From positions 62,001 through 126,000 of the forward strand of contig NZ_JBGGWA010000003.1 of NCBI RefSeq assembly GCF_041321145.1: DNA of 64,000 nucleotides, in the 5' to 3' direction. Below the pieces are notes generated by a model. The model saw only the letters and a list, made by a program, of their open reading frames with translations. It did no database searches and was not told the origin of the DNA. Within the stretch, counting starts at the first letter, position 1. Every line of letters begins with the position of its first letter. The stretch comes from Paraburkholderia sp041321145. Its GTDB lineage: Bacteria > Pseudomonadota > Gammaproteobacteria > Burkholderiales > Burkholderiaceae. Below are positions 1-9,859 of the stretch, in pieces. Position numbers and translations under genes: made by a program.

Positions 1-1698
1 CTGGGCCTCTCGCTCGGCAGCGCGCTGGCATCGCGCTACGTCGACCGGGTGCGCGATCCGTGGGGCGCGTTTGCGGTGCTGATCGCATCGGCCGGACTGG
101 TCGCGTTGCTGGAGATCGCCGTCCTCGGCGGCTGGTTGCCGCATTGGCAAAGCCTTGCGCGAGAAGCCGTGCTCGGTGTCACGGGCAGCCTGCTGACGGC
201 CATGTGCGCCAGCTTCGCGGTGGCGGCCATGTGCGTTGTCCTCGTCCCTACCCTGTTGTTAGGCGCCGCATTCCCCTTCGCGTTGCGTCTTAACGTGGAC
301 AACCGGCACACAGGGCGTGACGTGGGCACGGTGGTGGCGCTCAATACGGCTGGCGGCATCGCCGGCACCCTGCTCGCGGGTTTCGTGCTCGTGCCGAAGC
401 TGGGTCTCGTTCACGCACTCGCCGCGCTTGCCGTCCTCGCGGGCGTATTGAGTCTGATCGCCGTGCTACGCGGATCGGACGTGCGGCCGGTCGCGCGCTG
501 GAGCGTCCCCGTTCTCGCCGCACTGACTTTGGTCACGGTGGTGCTGACGCCGTCCGACCGGCTCGCCACCCTGCTCGCCGAGGCACGTGGGGGCACCCTG
601 AACTTCTACGAAGAAAGTGCGGGCGGCACGGTCGCGGTAGTCGAACAGAACGCGGGCCAAAGGCACTTCCGGCGCCTTTATATCCAGGGCGTCTCCAACT
701 CCGGCGACACGATGACGTCGCTGCGATATATGCGTCTGCAAGCGCTGCTGCCCTTGATCATCCACCGTGAGGCGCCGCGTACGGCGCTGGTGATCGGGCT
801 CGGCACCGGGATTACCGGCGGGGCGCTGTTGACCTGGCCGGGGTTGGATAAACGCGTGGTCGCCGAACTGTTGCCGGCGGTGGTGCGCGCCGCACCGCAG
901 TTCAAAGGCAACTACAACATGAGCACCGATCCGCGGATGGACATCCGGCAGCGCGACGGTCGGCGCGAACTGTTGCACAACGCCGAACGCTACGACCTCA
1001 TTACGCTGGAGCCGCCGCCACCGTCCGCTGCGGGCGTCGTCAATCTGTACTCGACGGATTTCTACCGGCTGGCGGCGTCACGTTTGCAGCCGGGCGGCAT
1101 CGTCGCGCAATGGCTGCCGCTGCCCACGCAAAACGAAGAGGACACACGCTCGCTGATCCAGAGCTTCATCCAGGTGTTTCCTCACGCCACGTTGTGGACG
1201 ACCGAGTTGCACGAGATGATGCTGGTCGGTTCGATGCAGGCGCTTGAACTGGACGTGCCGCGTATCGAGGCGCGCTTTGCTCAACCGGAGGTCGCGGCGT
1301 CGTTGCGCGAAGTTGGCATTGCATCGCCGGCGGCCCTGCTGGCTACATGGATCACCGATCGCGCCGGCCTCGAGTACTACGCCGCCGACGCCCAGCCGGT
1401 CACGGACGACCAGCCTCGCATTGAGTATGCGACGTGGGTCCGCCGCGCCGCGTTCCCTACGACGCTGACGCACCTGCTGGCGCTTCGCACCGAGCCGCCG
1501 TTGCAGGCTGCCGACGACGCGTTCCGCGCCGCCGTGGAGCACTCGCGCAGTGCCTTGCAGAGCTTCTACACAGCTGGCCTGGACGCCTACAGAGGCGACC
1601 GCGATGCCTGGGCACGGAACCTCGGCAATGTTCTGCGCATGGACCCGGGCAACGCTTATTACCGATGGCTGATCGGCGACGATCGTCAGGCACCCTGA
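1..1698 (+). CDS. Spermidine synthase-like protein with membrane domain (5' end cut by window)
   Basis: The frame is open to the left edge, so the N-terminus is missing; the GTG at 49 is only an internal codon. The visible part begins with about five hydrophobic segments (roughly the first 180 residues). A Rossmann methyltransferase-like domain follows, with a glycine-rich loop (VIGLGTGITGG) and a later YDLITLEPPPP motif. This is the layout of fused MFS/spermidine synthase-like proteins. True spermidine synthases have acidic catalytic residues where this protein reads LEPPPP, so polyamine synthesis is not assured. It may be an orphan SpeE-like protein of unknown substrate. The C-terminal 80 residues look TPR-like (alternating small and aromatic residues). 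Confidence 0.8.
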   Translation: MGLSLGSALASRYVDRVRDPWGAFAVLIASAGLVALLEIAVLGGWLPHWQSLAREAVLGVTGSLLTAMCASFAVAAMCVVLVPTLLLGAAFPFALRLNVDNRHTGRDVGTVVALNTAGGIAGTLLAGFVLVPKLGLVHALAALAVLAGVLSLIAVLRGSDVRPVARWSVPVLAALTLVTVVLTPSDRLATLLAEARGGTLNFYEESAGGTVAVVEQNAGQRHFRRLYIQGVSNSGDTMTSLRYMRLQALLPLIIHREAPRTALVIGLGTGITGGALLTWPGLDKRVVAELLPAVVRAAPQFKGNYNMSTDPRMDIRQRDGRRELLHNAERYDLITLEPPPPSAAGVVNLYSTDFYRLAASRLQPGGIVAQWLPLPTQNEEDTRSLIQSFIQVFPHATLWTTELHEMMLVGSMQALELDVPRIEARFAQPEVAASLREVGIASPAALLATWITDRAGLEYYAADAQPVTDDQPRIEYATWVRRAAFPTTLTHLLALRTEPPLQAADDAFRAAVEHSRSALQSFYTAGLDAYRGDRDAWARNLGNVLRMDPGNAYYRWLIGDDRQAP

Positions 1699-2197
1699 GC
1701 CCGCAGGGCAAGCAGCAACCGTTCTGCGCCGATGCCGAATGGTGAACACGCTGCTGTACTCCGCGGGTCTCTTTGCAAGCCGTACCGCTTGATCAGCGCC
1801 GCCGGGCCCCATGCATCCGGGGTTTCCGGCAAGCCGCATCACGCCGAAATTGCAGGCGCTTATCGACCTGGTACCGACCGAATTCGGGCCGGCCGCCGCG
1901 TGAAATCACGCGCTGGGCATCGCCTGAAAGCACCCGCCGCCACCCGCCAATTTCCACCCGTTGACCGCTAGAATTGCCGGCTTTGCCCGCTTCGGGCGCG
2001 CCACAAGGCAAAATACGGGTTTGCGCGTGCAAAGCGCGCCGCAAGATTCGATGAATTCGACCTCGGCGGCATGCTTGCCGCCGACTTTCGCCCAGACGCA
2101 TGACGACGGCCCAGCAAGCCAATCAGGCACGTTGGGCCCATCGCGTGCGGCGCAGCCAGGACAGCTCGTCCTTTAAGAGAGCCCCTCAGGAGCATTT
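1699..2197. other. Intergenic region, 499 bp, no convincing gene
   Basis: This stretch separates the spermidine synthase-like gene from the DUF2760/Hsp70 operon. Short open frames on both strands have no recognisable protein features. A short GC hairpin (gcccg-ctt-cgggc) lies near 1984-1996. The promoter of the Hsp70 operon must lie here or further upstream, but no clear -35/-10 pair was found. A good Shine-Dalgarno (CAGGAGC) precedes the start codon at 2198. Confidence 0.5.
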
Positions 2198-2773
2198 ATG
2201 ACCGACTCGAACCCGTCTTTCCTCGGCAGAATTTCACTTGCCGTCAGCACGTTTTTCAGCATCCTCGGCGACGGCGAATTCGCCGCCGGGGTGCTGCGTC
2301 TGCGTAATGGCGACGCCGCTGCCGCGAGCGCGGCGCCCGCGCCTGCAACGCCACCTGCCCCTGCGCCGCAGCCGGCGCCGATCCTGAAGGAAGCGAGCCC
2401 CGACGCCGCGCTTCAGTTGCTCGGCCTGCTGCAACGCGACGCACGCTTCATCGACTTCGTCGAAGAAGACATCAAGGGCTATAGCGACGCCGACATCGGC
2501 GCCGCCGCGCGCCTCGTCCACGACGGCTGCCGCGCAACGTTGCGCGAGCATTTCACGATCCGCCCGGTGCGCGACGAAGCCGAAGGCAGCCGGGTGACGC
2601 TGGCCGAAGGCTTCGACGCCACCTCGATTCGCCTGACCGGCAACGTCGTCGGCCAGGCGCCGTTCAACGGCAGCATCAGCCACCGCGGCTGGCGTGTCGA
2701 CGAAGTGCGTCTGCCGAAGCTGACCGGCAGCCATAACGCCAAGGTGATCGCACCGGCGGAGGTGGAGCTATGA
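2198..2773 (+). CDS. DUF2760 domain protein, first gene of an Hsp70 operon
   Basis: A 191-residue protein that matches my knowledge of the DUF2760 family. It has a short N-terminal segment (FLGRISLAVSTFFSILGDGEF), an Ala/Pro-rich linker (about residues 45-65) and a conserved C-terminal domain. That domain contains LLGLLQRDARFIDFVEED and ends near GSISHRGWRVDEVRLP. No catalytic motif is seen and the function is unknown. An AGGAG ribosome site precedes the ATG. The stop overlaps the start of the next gene as ATGA, so it is translationally coupled to the Hsp70 pair. It probably works with those chaperones, but that is inferred from context only. Confidence 0.9.
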   Translation: MTDSNPSFLGRISLAVSTFFSILGDGEFAAGVLRLRNGDAAAASAAPAPATPPAPAPQPAPILKEASPDAALQLLGLLQRDARFIDFVEEDIKGYSDADIGAAARLVHDGCRATLREHFTIRPVRDEAEGSRVTLAEGFDATSIRLTGNVVGQAPFNGSISHRGWRVDEVRLPKLTGSHNAKVIAPAEVEL

Positions 2774-4620
2774 GCGACGCACGCTTTTCGATCGGCATCG
2801 ACCTGGGCACCACGCACTGCGCGCTGTCCTACGTGGACACCGCGGCCAGCGATGGCGAAAAGACCGCCCACGGCGTGCTGCCGATCGTGCAACTCACCGG
2901 CCCCGGCGCGATCGACAACCTCGATCTGCTGCCCTCGTTCCTCTACCTCCCGCATCCCGACGAACTCGCGTCGGGCGACCTGTACCTGCCGTGGACCGGC
3001 CAGCGCGAATTCGCGGTCGGCGAGTTCGCCCGCAGCCGCGGCGCGGCCACGCCGATCCGCCTCGTGTCGAGCGCCAAGAGCTGGTTGTGCCATCCGGGTG
3101 TCGACCGCCGCGCGGCGATTCTGCCCAACGACGCGCCGCCTGAAGTGGCGCGCGTCTCGCCGCTCGAAAGCTCGGTGCGCTATCTGACCCACTTGCGCGA
3201 AGCGTGGGACCACGCGCATCCGGAGGCGCCGTTCAGCCAGCAGGACATCACGGTGACGATTCCCGCGTCGTTCGATCCGGCCGCCCGCGAGCTGACCGCC
3301 GAAGCCGCCGAGGCTGCCGGTTACGGTCGCATGACGTTGCTCGAAGAACCCCAGGCCGCGCTGTATAGCTGGATTCAAAAAAGCGGCGGCCAGTGGCGCA
3401 AGCAGGTCAAGATCGGCGACATCATCCTCGTGGTCGATGTGGGCGGCGGGACCACCGACCTCTCGCTGATCGCCGTGATCGAGCGCGACGGCAATCTCGA
3501 ACTGCATCGCGTCGCGGTCGGCGAACACATTCTGCTGGGCGGCGACAACATGGATCTCGCGCTCGCGCACGGGGTGGCACGCAAGCTCGCCGCGCTTGGC
3601 ACCCAGGCCGACGCCTGGCAACTGCGCGCCCTCACCTATGCATGCCGCTCGGCGAAAGAAACGCTGCTCAGCGATCCCACCACCGACACCGTGCCGCTCG
3701 TCGTGCCAAGCCGCGGTTCGAAACTGATCGGCGGGTCGATCCGTACCGAGCTGACGCGCGCCGAACTGACCCAGACCATCCTCGAAGGCTTCTTCCCGCA
3801 CGTGGAGAGCGCGGCCCGTCCGGTAAGCCGTGCGCGCGCCGGTCTGACGCAACTCGGCCTGCCGTATGCGCAGGACGCGGGCATCACGCGGCATCTGGCG
3901 GCCTTCCTCGGCCGTCAGGTCGGCGCGCTGGCCGAACTCGAAGGCTTGCGCGATATCGCCACTGCGGACGGCGCGACCTTTCTGCACCCCACGGCAGTGC
4001 TGTTCAACGGCGGCGTGTTCAAGTCGCCGCTGCTGGTCGAGCGCATCATGGGCACGCTCAATAACTGGCTCGCCGCTGAAGGCGCGCCGCAAGCACGCCT
4101 GCTCGAAGGCGCCGATCTCGACCTTGCGGTCGCGCGCGGCGCTGCGTATTACGGCTATGTGCGGCGCGGCAAGGGCGTGCGTATTCGTGGCGGCACGGCA
4201 CGCGCGTACTACATCGCGATCGAATCGGCGATGCCGGCGGTCCCCGGTCTCGAACCGCCCGTGCAGGCGCTGTGCGTCGCACCGTTCGGCATGGAGGAAG
4301 GCACGGATGCCGAGTTGCCGGCGCAGGAGTTCGGGCTCGTCGTCGGCGAGCCGGTGCACTTCCGCTTCTTCGGATCGTCGGTGCGTCGTCAGGATCAGGT
4401 CGGCACGCTGCTCGACTTCTGGAGCCCCGAGGAATTGCAGGAACTGGAGGAAATCCAGGCGACGCTGCCATCCGCCGGCCGCACCGCCGGTGAAGTCGTG
4501 CCCGTGAAGCTGCATGCGCGCGTCACCGAAGCCGGCACGCTCGAACTCGAAGCCATGCCGCGCGGCACCGACGAACACTGGAAGGTCGAATTCGACGTGC
4601 GCGGCAGCGCCCATGCATGA
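2770..4620 (+). CDS. Non-canonical Hsp70-family chaperone (616 aa)
   Basis: An Hsp70/actin-fold ATPase. The phosphate-1 motif GIDLGTTHCALSY is at the N-terminus, the phosphate-2 motif VVDVGGGTTDLSLI is near residue 222, and an adenosine-site motif FNGGVF lies near residue 414. The C-terminal part does not look like the beta-sandwich substrate domain and EEVD-type tail of DnaK, so this is one of the HscA/DnaK-like divergent forms. It starts in ATGA overlap with the DUF2760 gene and itself overlaps the larger Hsp70 gene by ATGA, forming a tight three-gene unit. No dnaJ or grpE partner is present. Clients are unknown. Confidence 0.93.
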   Translation: MSDARFSIGIDLGTTHCALSYVDTAASDGEKTAHGVLPIVQLTGPGAIDNLDLLPSFLYLPHPDELASGDLYLPWTGQREFAVGEFARSRGAATPIRLVSSAKSWLCHPGVDRRAAILPNDAPPEVARVSPLESSVRYLTHLREAWDHAHPEAPFSQQDITVTIPASFDPAARELTAEAAEAAGYGRMTLLEEPQAALYSWIQKSGGQWRKQVKIGDIILVVDVGGGTTDLSLIAVIERDGNLELHRVAVGEHILLGGDNMDLALAHGVARKLAALGTQADAWQLRALTYACRSAKETLLSDPTTDTVPLVVPSRGSKLIGGSIRTELTRAELTQTILEGFFPHVESAARPVSRARAGLTQLGLPYAQDAGITRHLAAFLGRQVGALAELEGLRDIATADGATFLHPTAVLFNGGVFKSPLLVERIMGTLNNWLAAEGAPQARLLEGADLDLAVARGAAYYGYVRRGKGVRIRGGTARAYYIAIESAMPAVPGLEPPVQALCVAPFGMEEGTDAELPAQEFGLVVGEPVHFRFFGSSVRRQDQVGTLLDFWSPEELQELEEIQATLPSAGRTAGEVVPVKLHARVTEAGTLELEAMPRGTDEHWKVEFDVRGSAHA

Positions 4621-7493
4621 GTGCGATGAAGCGCTACAGCGTCGGCATTGACCTCGGCACCAGCAACACGGTGCTCGCCTATGCCGCGGCGGGCGAACCC
4701 GCGGCGGGCAATCCCGCGACGGGGTCGCGGGAGATTCGCGTCTTCGAGATCGATCAGCTGGTGAGTCTCGGCGAGGTGGCGGCGCGGCCGCTGCTGCCGT
4801 CGGTGCGCTATCAGGCGGCGCCGGGCGAACTGAGCGCGGGCGATCTGCACTTGCCCTGGCGGGTTGCAGATCATTCGACCGATAGCGCGGACAGTCAGCC
4901 GGTGGTGATCGGCCGGCTCGCTCGCGCGCTCGGCGGCCAGGTACCGGGACGGCTGGTGGCGAGCGCGAAGAGCTGGCTGTCCCATGCATCCGTCGACCGT
5001 ACCGCGCCGATCCTGCCGTGGGGCGCCGCCGACGATGTCCGCAAGGTCTCGCCGGTCGAAGCCAGCGCGAGCTATCTGGCGCACGTGCGAGCGGCCTGGA
5101 ATCAGCGCTTTCCGGAGGCGCGGCTCGAAGATCAGGACGTCGTGCTGACGGTGCCGGCTTCCTTCGACGAAGGCGCGCGAGCGTTGACGGTGGAAGCGGC
5201 GCGTAGGGCGGGCCTGCCCACCTTAAGACTGCTGGAAGAACCGCAGGCCGCGTTCTACGATTGGCTGTTTCATCATCGGGAGCGCCTTTCGGCTGAACTC
5301 GCGGACACACGGCTCGTACTGATCTGCGACGTGGGCGGCGGCACCACCGACCTCACGCTGATCGAAGTCCACATGCGTGACGGCGAGCCGGAGCTCACGC
5401 GCATCGGCGTGGGCAACCATCTGATGCTCGGCGGCGACAACATGGATCTCGCGCTCGCACATCTAGTCGAGGCGCGTTTGCCGCAAGCCGGTGGCGAACG
5501 GACGCGGTTGTCGGCGGCGAGTCTGTCGCAACTGGTCGAGCGCTGCCGCGGCGCGAAGGAACAACTGCTCGGCCCGCAAGCGCCGGAGTCGGCTTCGATC
5601 ACGCTGCTCGGCGCGGGCTCGAAGCTGATCGGCGGCGCGCGTACCGCGCAGGTCACGCGTGAGGAAATCGAGCAGATCATCGTCGACGGATTCTTTCCGG
5701 CGGTCGCCTCGAACGAACGGCCCGGAAGGCCGCGTGGGGCGATCGTCGAGTTCGGCCTGCCCTATGCCACCGATGCGGCAGTCACGCGGCATATCGCGGC
5801 CTTTCTGAGCCGCTTCGCGACGCAGTCGCGTCAAGCGCTGGGCTCTGCGGACGCGGGCGAAGGTCAAGACGCGCCTTTGCCAATGCCCGACACGCTGCTT
5901 TTGAACGGCGGCGTGTTCCGTGCCAAAGCGTTGACGGAACGTCTGTCCAGCACCCTGGGCGCATGGCGCGGCGAACCGCTCAACGTTCTGCACAACGACA
6001 ATCCCGACGTCGCCGTGGCGCGCGGCGCGGTCGCCTATGCCCTCGCCCGCGCCGGCCACGCGCCGAAAATCGGTGGCGGCTCGGCGCGCAGTTACTTCCT
6101 GGTGCTCGACGCAACCAGCGGCGGCGAGCAGGACACCGAACCATCGCCACGGGGCATTTGCCTGCTGCCGCGCGGCACCGAAGAAGGCCACGAGATTCTC
6201 ATCGAGGACCGCACGTTCGCGCTGCGCCTCGGCCATCCCGTGCGCTTTCACCTGGCCTCCACGAGCGCGGACACGGTCTATCGACCCGGCGAACTGGCGG
6301 ACCTCGCGCAAGGCGATTTCATTCGCCTGCCGCCCATCGCGACGATCGTGCAATCGCGTGGTGCGAGCACCGCACGCGAAACAGCGGTGCGGATCGCGAC
6401 ATCGCTCACGGAAGTGGGCACGCTCGACGTGCATTGCATCGAGCTCGACAATCCCGCGCAACGCTGGCTGCTCGAATTCCAGTTGCGCCGTGAAGACGCG
6501 CAGGTGAATCTGTCGGCCGGTGAAGGTCACGCCCGGCACCCCGCGCTCGACGAAGCGATCGACCATATCGATCGCAGTTTCGGCTCGCGCGCGCAAAATG
6601 TCGGCCCTAAAGAAGTCAAACGGCTGCGCTCGCAACTCGAACACCTGCTCGGGCCACGCGAAAGCTGGAACAGCGCGCTGCTGCGCGAACTGTTCGGCGC
6701 GCTGTGGGAACGCGCGCGCCGTCGGCGGCGTTCGGCGGATCACGAACGGCTGTGGCTGAATCTGGCCGGTTATTGCGTCAGACCTGGCTTCGGTTATCCG
6801 CTCGACGAATGGCGCGTCGAGCAACTCTGGTCGCTCTTCGACGACGGTATTCAGTACGTCAACGAAAGCCAGGTCTGGTCGGAGTGGTGGACGTTATGGC
6901 GCCGCGCCGCGGGCGGCCTCGACGAAAGCGCGCAACTGCGCGTGCTCGACGCGATGGCGTATCTGCAAACGGCCGCGCAATCGCGTCACAAGCTCCCGTT
7001 CGACGTGGCGAAAACGGGCTTTACCGACATGGTCCGCCTGAGCGCGTCGCTCGAACGCATCCCGGTTGAACGCAAGATCGAACTTGGCGAATCGGTGCTC
7101 ACGCGGCTGAAGAAACCTGCTGAAAATCATCAGAGCTGGTGGGCGGTGGGCCGCATCGGCGCACGGCGGCCGTTCTATGGCAGCGCGCATGGCGTCGTGC
7201 CGCCGGAGGTCGCAGCGCGTTGGCTGAACACGATCCTCGCGCTCGACTGGAAGAAGGTCGACCCCGCGGCATTCGCTGCCGTGCAGATCGCCCGCATGAC
7301 CGGCGACCGCACGCGCGAGTTGCCCGAGGACGTGCGCCAGGCGGTGGTGCGCAAGCTCGAAGCAACCAATGCACCGCGTGCGTGGATCACAATGGTCAGC
7401 GAGACTGTCGAGCTCGACAATGCCGACGAAGGCCGCGTGTTCGGCGAGTCGCTGCCCGCGGGGCTGAAGCTGATAGTGGCAACGAACAGTTAA
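4617..7493 (+). CDS. Large Hsp70-family protein with C-terminal extension (958 aa, DUF3731-type)
   Basis: The first 600 or so residues repeat the Hsp70 ATPase layout: GIDLGTSNTVLAYA, then LICDVGGGTTDLTLI, then LLNGGVF. They are followed by about 350 extra residues rich in Arg, Trp and Glu (for example RELFGALWERARRRRRSADHERLWLNLAGYC). I recognise this arrangement as Hsp70 fused to a DUF3731-like helical domain. It overlaps the preceding Hsp70 gene by four bases (ATGA), so the two are probably made together and may act as a pair. The C-terminal domain could replace the usual substrate-binding domain. That is inference. Confidence 0.92.
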   Translation: MSAMKRYSVGIDLGTSNTVLAYAAAGEPAAGNPATGSREIRVFEIDQLVSLGEVAARPLLPSVRYQAAPGELSAGDLHLPWRVADHSTDSADSQPVVIGRLARALGGQVPGRLVASAKSWLSHASVDRTAPILPWGAADDVRKVSPVEASASYLAHVRAAWNQRFPEARLEDQDVVLTVPASFDEGARALTVEAARRAGLPTLRLLEEPQAAFYDWLFHHRERLSAELADTRLVLICDVGGGTTDLTLIEVHMRDGEPELTRIGVGNHLMLGGDNMDLALAHLVEARLPQAGGERTRLSAASLSQLVERCRGAKEQLLGPQAPESASITLLGAGSKLIGGARTAQVTREEIEQIIVDGFFPAVASNERPGRPRGAIVEFGLPYATDAAVTRHIAAFLSRFATQSRQALGSADAGEGQDAPLPMPDTLLLNGGVFRAKALTERLSSTLGAWRGEPLNVLHNDNPDVAVARGAVAYALARAGHAPKIGGGSARSYFLVLDATSGGEQDTEPSPRGICLLPRGTEEGHEILIEDRTFALRLGHPVRFHLASTSADTVYRPGELADLAQGDFIRLPPIATIVQSRGASTARETAVRIATSLTEVGTLDVHCIELDNPAQRWLLEFQLRREDAQVNLSAGEGHARHPALDEAIDHIDRSFGSRAQNVGPKEVKRLRSQLEHLLGPRESWNSALLRELFGALWERARRRRRSADHERLWLNLAGYCVRPGFGYPLDEWRVEQLWSLFDDGIQYVNESQVWSEWWTLWRRAAGGLDESAQLRVLDAMAYLQTAAQSRHKLPFDVAKTGFTDMVRLSASLERIPVERKIELGESVLTRLKKPAENHQSWWAVGRIGARRPFYGSAHGVVPPEVAARWLNTILALDWKKVDPAAFAAVQIARMTGDRTRELPEDVRQAVVRKLEATNAPRAWITMVSETVELDNADEGRVFGESLPAGLKLIVATNS

Positions 7494-7513
7494 ACAGACC
7501 CGTGCAGCCCGCC

Positions 7514-8773
7514 ATGACGCAACCCGGATCTTTCGCCCCGCAGCCGAACACGCTGATGACATCGACAACCCATCATCCCATGACAAACGCCCTGCTCATC
7601 ATCAACGTCCGTCAGCCTGACGGCACGACCGTCGACGTATCGATCGCCGACGGCCGCATCGCGGCGATCGGCCCGGATCTGCCGCGTGCGCCCGGCGTCG
7701 CCCATGAGGACGGCGCGGGCGCGCTGCTGCTGCCCGGTTTCGTCGAAGGTCATACGCACCTCGACAAAACCACATGGGGCATGAGCTGGTATCGCAACGC
7801 GGTCGGCCCGAAACTGACCGATCGCATCGAAAACGAACGGCGCTGGCGCGCGGAAAGCGGTCATGACGCAGGCGCACAGTCGCTCGCGCTCGCCCATGCG
7901 TTCGTGCATGCGGGCACGACGCGGCTGCGCACCCACGTCGATATCGATACCGACGCGGGCCTGCGTCACCTCGAAGGCGTGCTCGCCACCCGCGATGTGC
8001 TGCGCGGCGTGCTCGATATGCAGATCGTCGCGTTCCCGCAGTCGGGTGTGCTCGGCCGTCCCGGCACGGACGCATTGCTCGACCGTGCGCTGAGCGTGGG
8101 CGCCGATGTGCTCGGCGCACTCGATCCCGCACTGATCGACGGCGATCCGGTTGCGTCGCTGAACCTGACCTTCGAGCTCGCCGAGCGTCATCACAAGCCG
8201 ATCGACATCCATCTTCATGAGCCCGGGGAAATCGGCGCGTTCACCTTGGGCCTTCTGCTCGACCGTGTCGCGGCGCTCGGCATGCAAGGGCACGTGGTCG
8301 TCAGTCACGCGTTCTGTCTCGGCGCGTTGCCCGAGCGCGAACGCGATGCCCTGCTCGCGCGCCTTGCCGAACTGCGCGTCGCGCTCCTGACGACAGCCCC
8401 GCCTTCGACACCCGTGCCGCCGCTCAAGACCAGCATCGAACAAGGCGTGACGATTTTCGGCGGCAACGACGGCGTGCGTGATACGTGGACGCCTTATGGT
8501 TCTCCGGACATGCTCGAGCGCGCCATGCTGATCGGCATGCGCTACGGCCTGCGTCGCGACGACGATCTCGCGATCGCGTTCGACTGTGTCAGCGCCGCCG
8601 CCGCCCGCGGCTGCGGATTCACCGATTATGGCTTGCACGTCGGCGCACGCGCCGACCTTGTCCTGCTGGATGCGGACACGGTCGCCCAGGCGATCGTCGC
8701 GCGGCCGCCGCGCAAGCTGGTGGTCGCCAACGGCCGCATCGTCGCGCGCAACGGCGCAGGCTTGAGCGGTTGA
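7514..8773 (+). CDS. Amidohydrolase, cytosine deaminase/CodA-like
   Basis: A metal-dependent hydrolase of the CodA branch of the amidohydrolase superfamily. It shows HTHLDK (first metal site), HLHEPG (second), SHAFCLG (third), and a late GGNDGVRDTWTPYG motif that carries the catalytic/metal Asp and resembles the corresponding CodA stretch. The substrate is probably a cyclic amidine or pyrimidine-like compound, but this cannot be fixed from sequence. Three in-frame ATGs exist at 7514, 7556 and 7580, none with a clear Shine-Dalgarno. Family alignment (LLIINVRQPDG as the first beta strand) would also permit 7580. It lies 20 bp after the Hsp70 operon on the same strand and may be read through from it. 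Confidence 0.85.
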   Translation: MTQPGSFAPQPNTLMTSTTHHPMTNALLIINVRQPDGTTVDVSIADGRIAAIGPDLPRAPGVAHEDGAGALLLPGFVEGHTHLDKTTWGMSWYRNAVGPKLTDRIENERRWRAESGHDAGAQSLALAHAFVHAGTTRLRTHVDIDTDAGLRHLEGVLATRDVLRGVLDMQIVAFPQSGVLGRPGTDALLDRALSVGADVLGALDPALIDGDPVASLNLTFELAERHHKPIDIHLHEPGEIGAFTLGLLLDRVAALGMQGHVVVSHAFCLGALPERERDALLARLAELRVALLTTAPPSTPVPPLKTSIEQGVTIFGGNDGVRDTWTPYGSPDMLERAMLIGMRYGLRRDDDLAIAFDCVSAAAARGCGFTDYGLHVGARADLVLLDADTVAQAIVARPPRKLVVANGRIVARNGAGLSG

Positions 8774-8833
8774 ATTGCGTGCGGCAGACGCGACGCTGCA
8801 CGCATCACCTCAATACCCGCTGCGCGCAACCTG

Positions 8834-9580
8834 TTAGCGCGAACCGCCGCTGGCGATCAGGCTCTCGCCGGTCATCCAGCGCGAGTCGTCGGACGCGAGG
8901 AACACGGCGACGTCGGCGATATCGTCAGGCTGTCCAATCCGGCCAAGCGGCGTCTGAGCGACGGCCCACGTTTCGAAGTCCGAGCCGACAATGCCGGCGC
9001 TGTGCGTGCCTTCGGTTGCGACCATGCCTGGATTCACGGAGTTGACGCGAATCTTGCGCGGGCCCAGTTCACGGGCGAGCACACCCGTGATGCCGTCCAC
9101 CGCACCCTTGGTGGCGGTATAGACCGCGCTGCCCGGCGGCGTGATACGGCTGACAACCGAACTGACATTGACGATGCTGCCGCCTTCGCCCAGATGCTTC
9201 ACCGCCGCTTGCGTGACCAGTAACAGACCGAGCACGTTTACATTGAAGTGCCTATGAAAGTGCTCTTCGGTGATCTCTTCGATTGGCGCGAATTCATACA
9301 CGCCGGAGTTGTTGACGAGAATGTCGAGACGACCGTACGTTTCGACCGCGCTGTCGATGATGCCTTTCGCGTCGGCTGTCTTGGAGACATCGCCGGCAAC
9401 GGCCACCGCCTTGCCGCCCGCCGCGGTGATTGCGGCAACCACGCCGTCCGCGCCCGCTTTGCTGGACGCATAGTTCACTACCACCGACGCACCTTGCGCG
9501 GCCAGTGCCTTCGCAATAGCGGCACCGATACCTTTCGATGCGCCCGTTACAACAGCAACTTTACCTGTGAGCTTGCTCAT
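8834..9580 (-). CDS. SDR-family NAD(P)-dependent oxidoreductase
   Basis: A 248-residue classical short-chain dehydrogenase. The cofactor loop TGASKGIGAAIA is at residues 12-23, an NNSG motif stands in place of the usual NNAG, the catalytic Ser lies in NVSSVVS, and YTATKGA holds the catalytic Tyr and Lys. The ATG at 9580 is chosen because an AAGGA lies 8 nt upstream and MSKLTGKVAVVTG is the standard family start. A longer open frame to 9694 lacks these features. It is convergent with the amidohydrolase and separated by 280 bp from the end of hypB, so it is probably not part of the hydrogenase operon. The substrate is unknown. Confidence 0.92.
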   Translation of the reverse strand: MSKLTGKVAVVTGASKGIGAAIAKALAAQGASVVVNYASSKAGADGVVAAITAAGGKAVAVAGDVSKTADAKGIIDSAVETYGRLDILVNNSGVYEFAPIEEITEEHFHRHFNVNVLGLLLVTQAAVKHLGEGGSIVNVSSVVSRITPPGSAVYTATKGAVDGITGVLARELGPRKIRVNSVNPGMVATEGTHSAGIVGSDFETWAVAQTPLGRIGQPDDIADVAVFLASDDSRWMTGESLIASGGSR

Positions 9581-9859
9581 GATCGATTCCTTTGGATGGG
9601 GTTTCGCGCCGACGTCCTGCCGCGAAGATTCGCGGGCAGACGTCGATGAAGCCGGACAATGCAATGGCGCTGTCACAGGACACAATGTAGGCACGCAAGC
9701 CGTACGGATAAAGCGGCTGAAAGCGAATAGATACGTCGGGTGAGCCGAACAATCGGGAAGGTGTTGAGTGCAGAACGCACGAGCAAAGGTCAGACGAGTG
9801 CGAGCGGTGTTCTTTTAACGCCTGCGGTCCGGGTTTCCGACTCCGGGCAGCACCCGACA

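Noticed and set aside
2479..5310. 943-codon open frame on the minus strand across the Hsp70 genes
   Set aside because: It is antisense to two well-conserved Hsp70 genes, is Arg/Pro-rich with no domain, and is explained by high-GC third-position bias.
5463..6824. 453-codon minus-strand open frame inside the second Hsp70 gene
   Set aside because: Shadow of the plus-strand codon bias; no ribosome site or protein motif.
7139..7513. Long N-terminal extension of the amidohydrolase frame into the Hsp70 gene
   Set aside because: Arg-rich out-of-frame translation of the Hsp70 C-terminus; family homology begins only after 7580.
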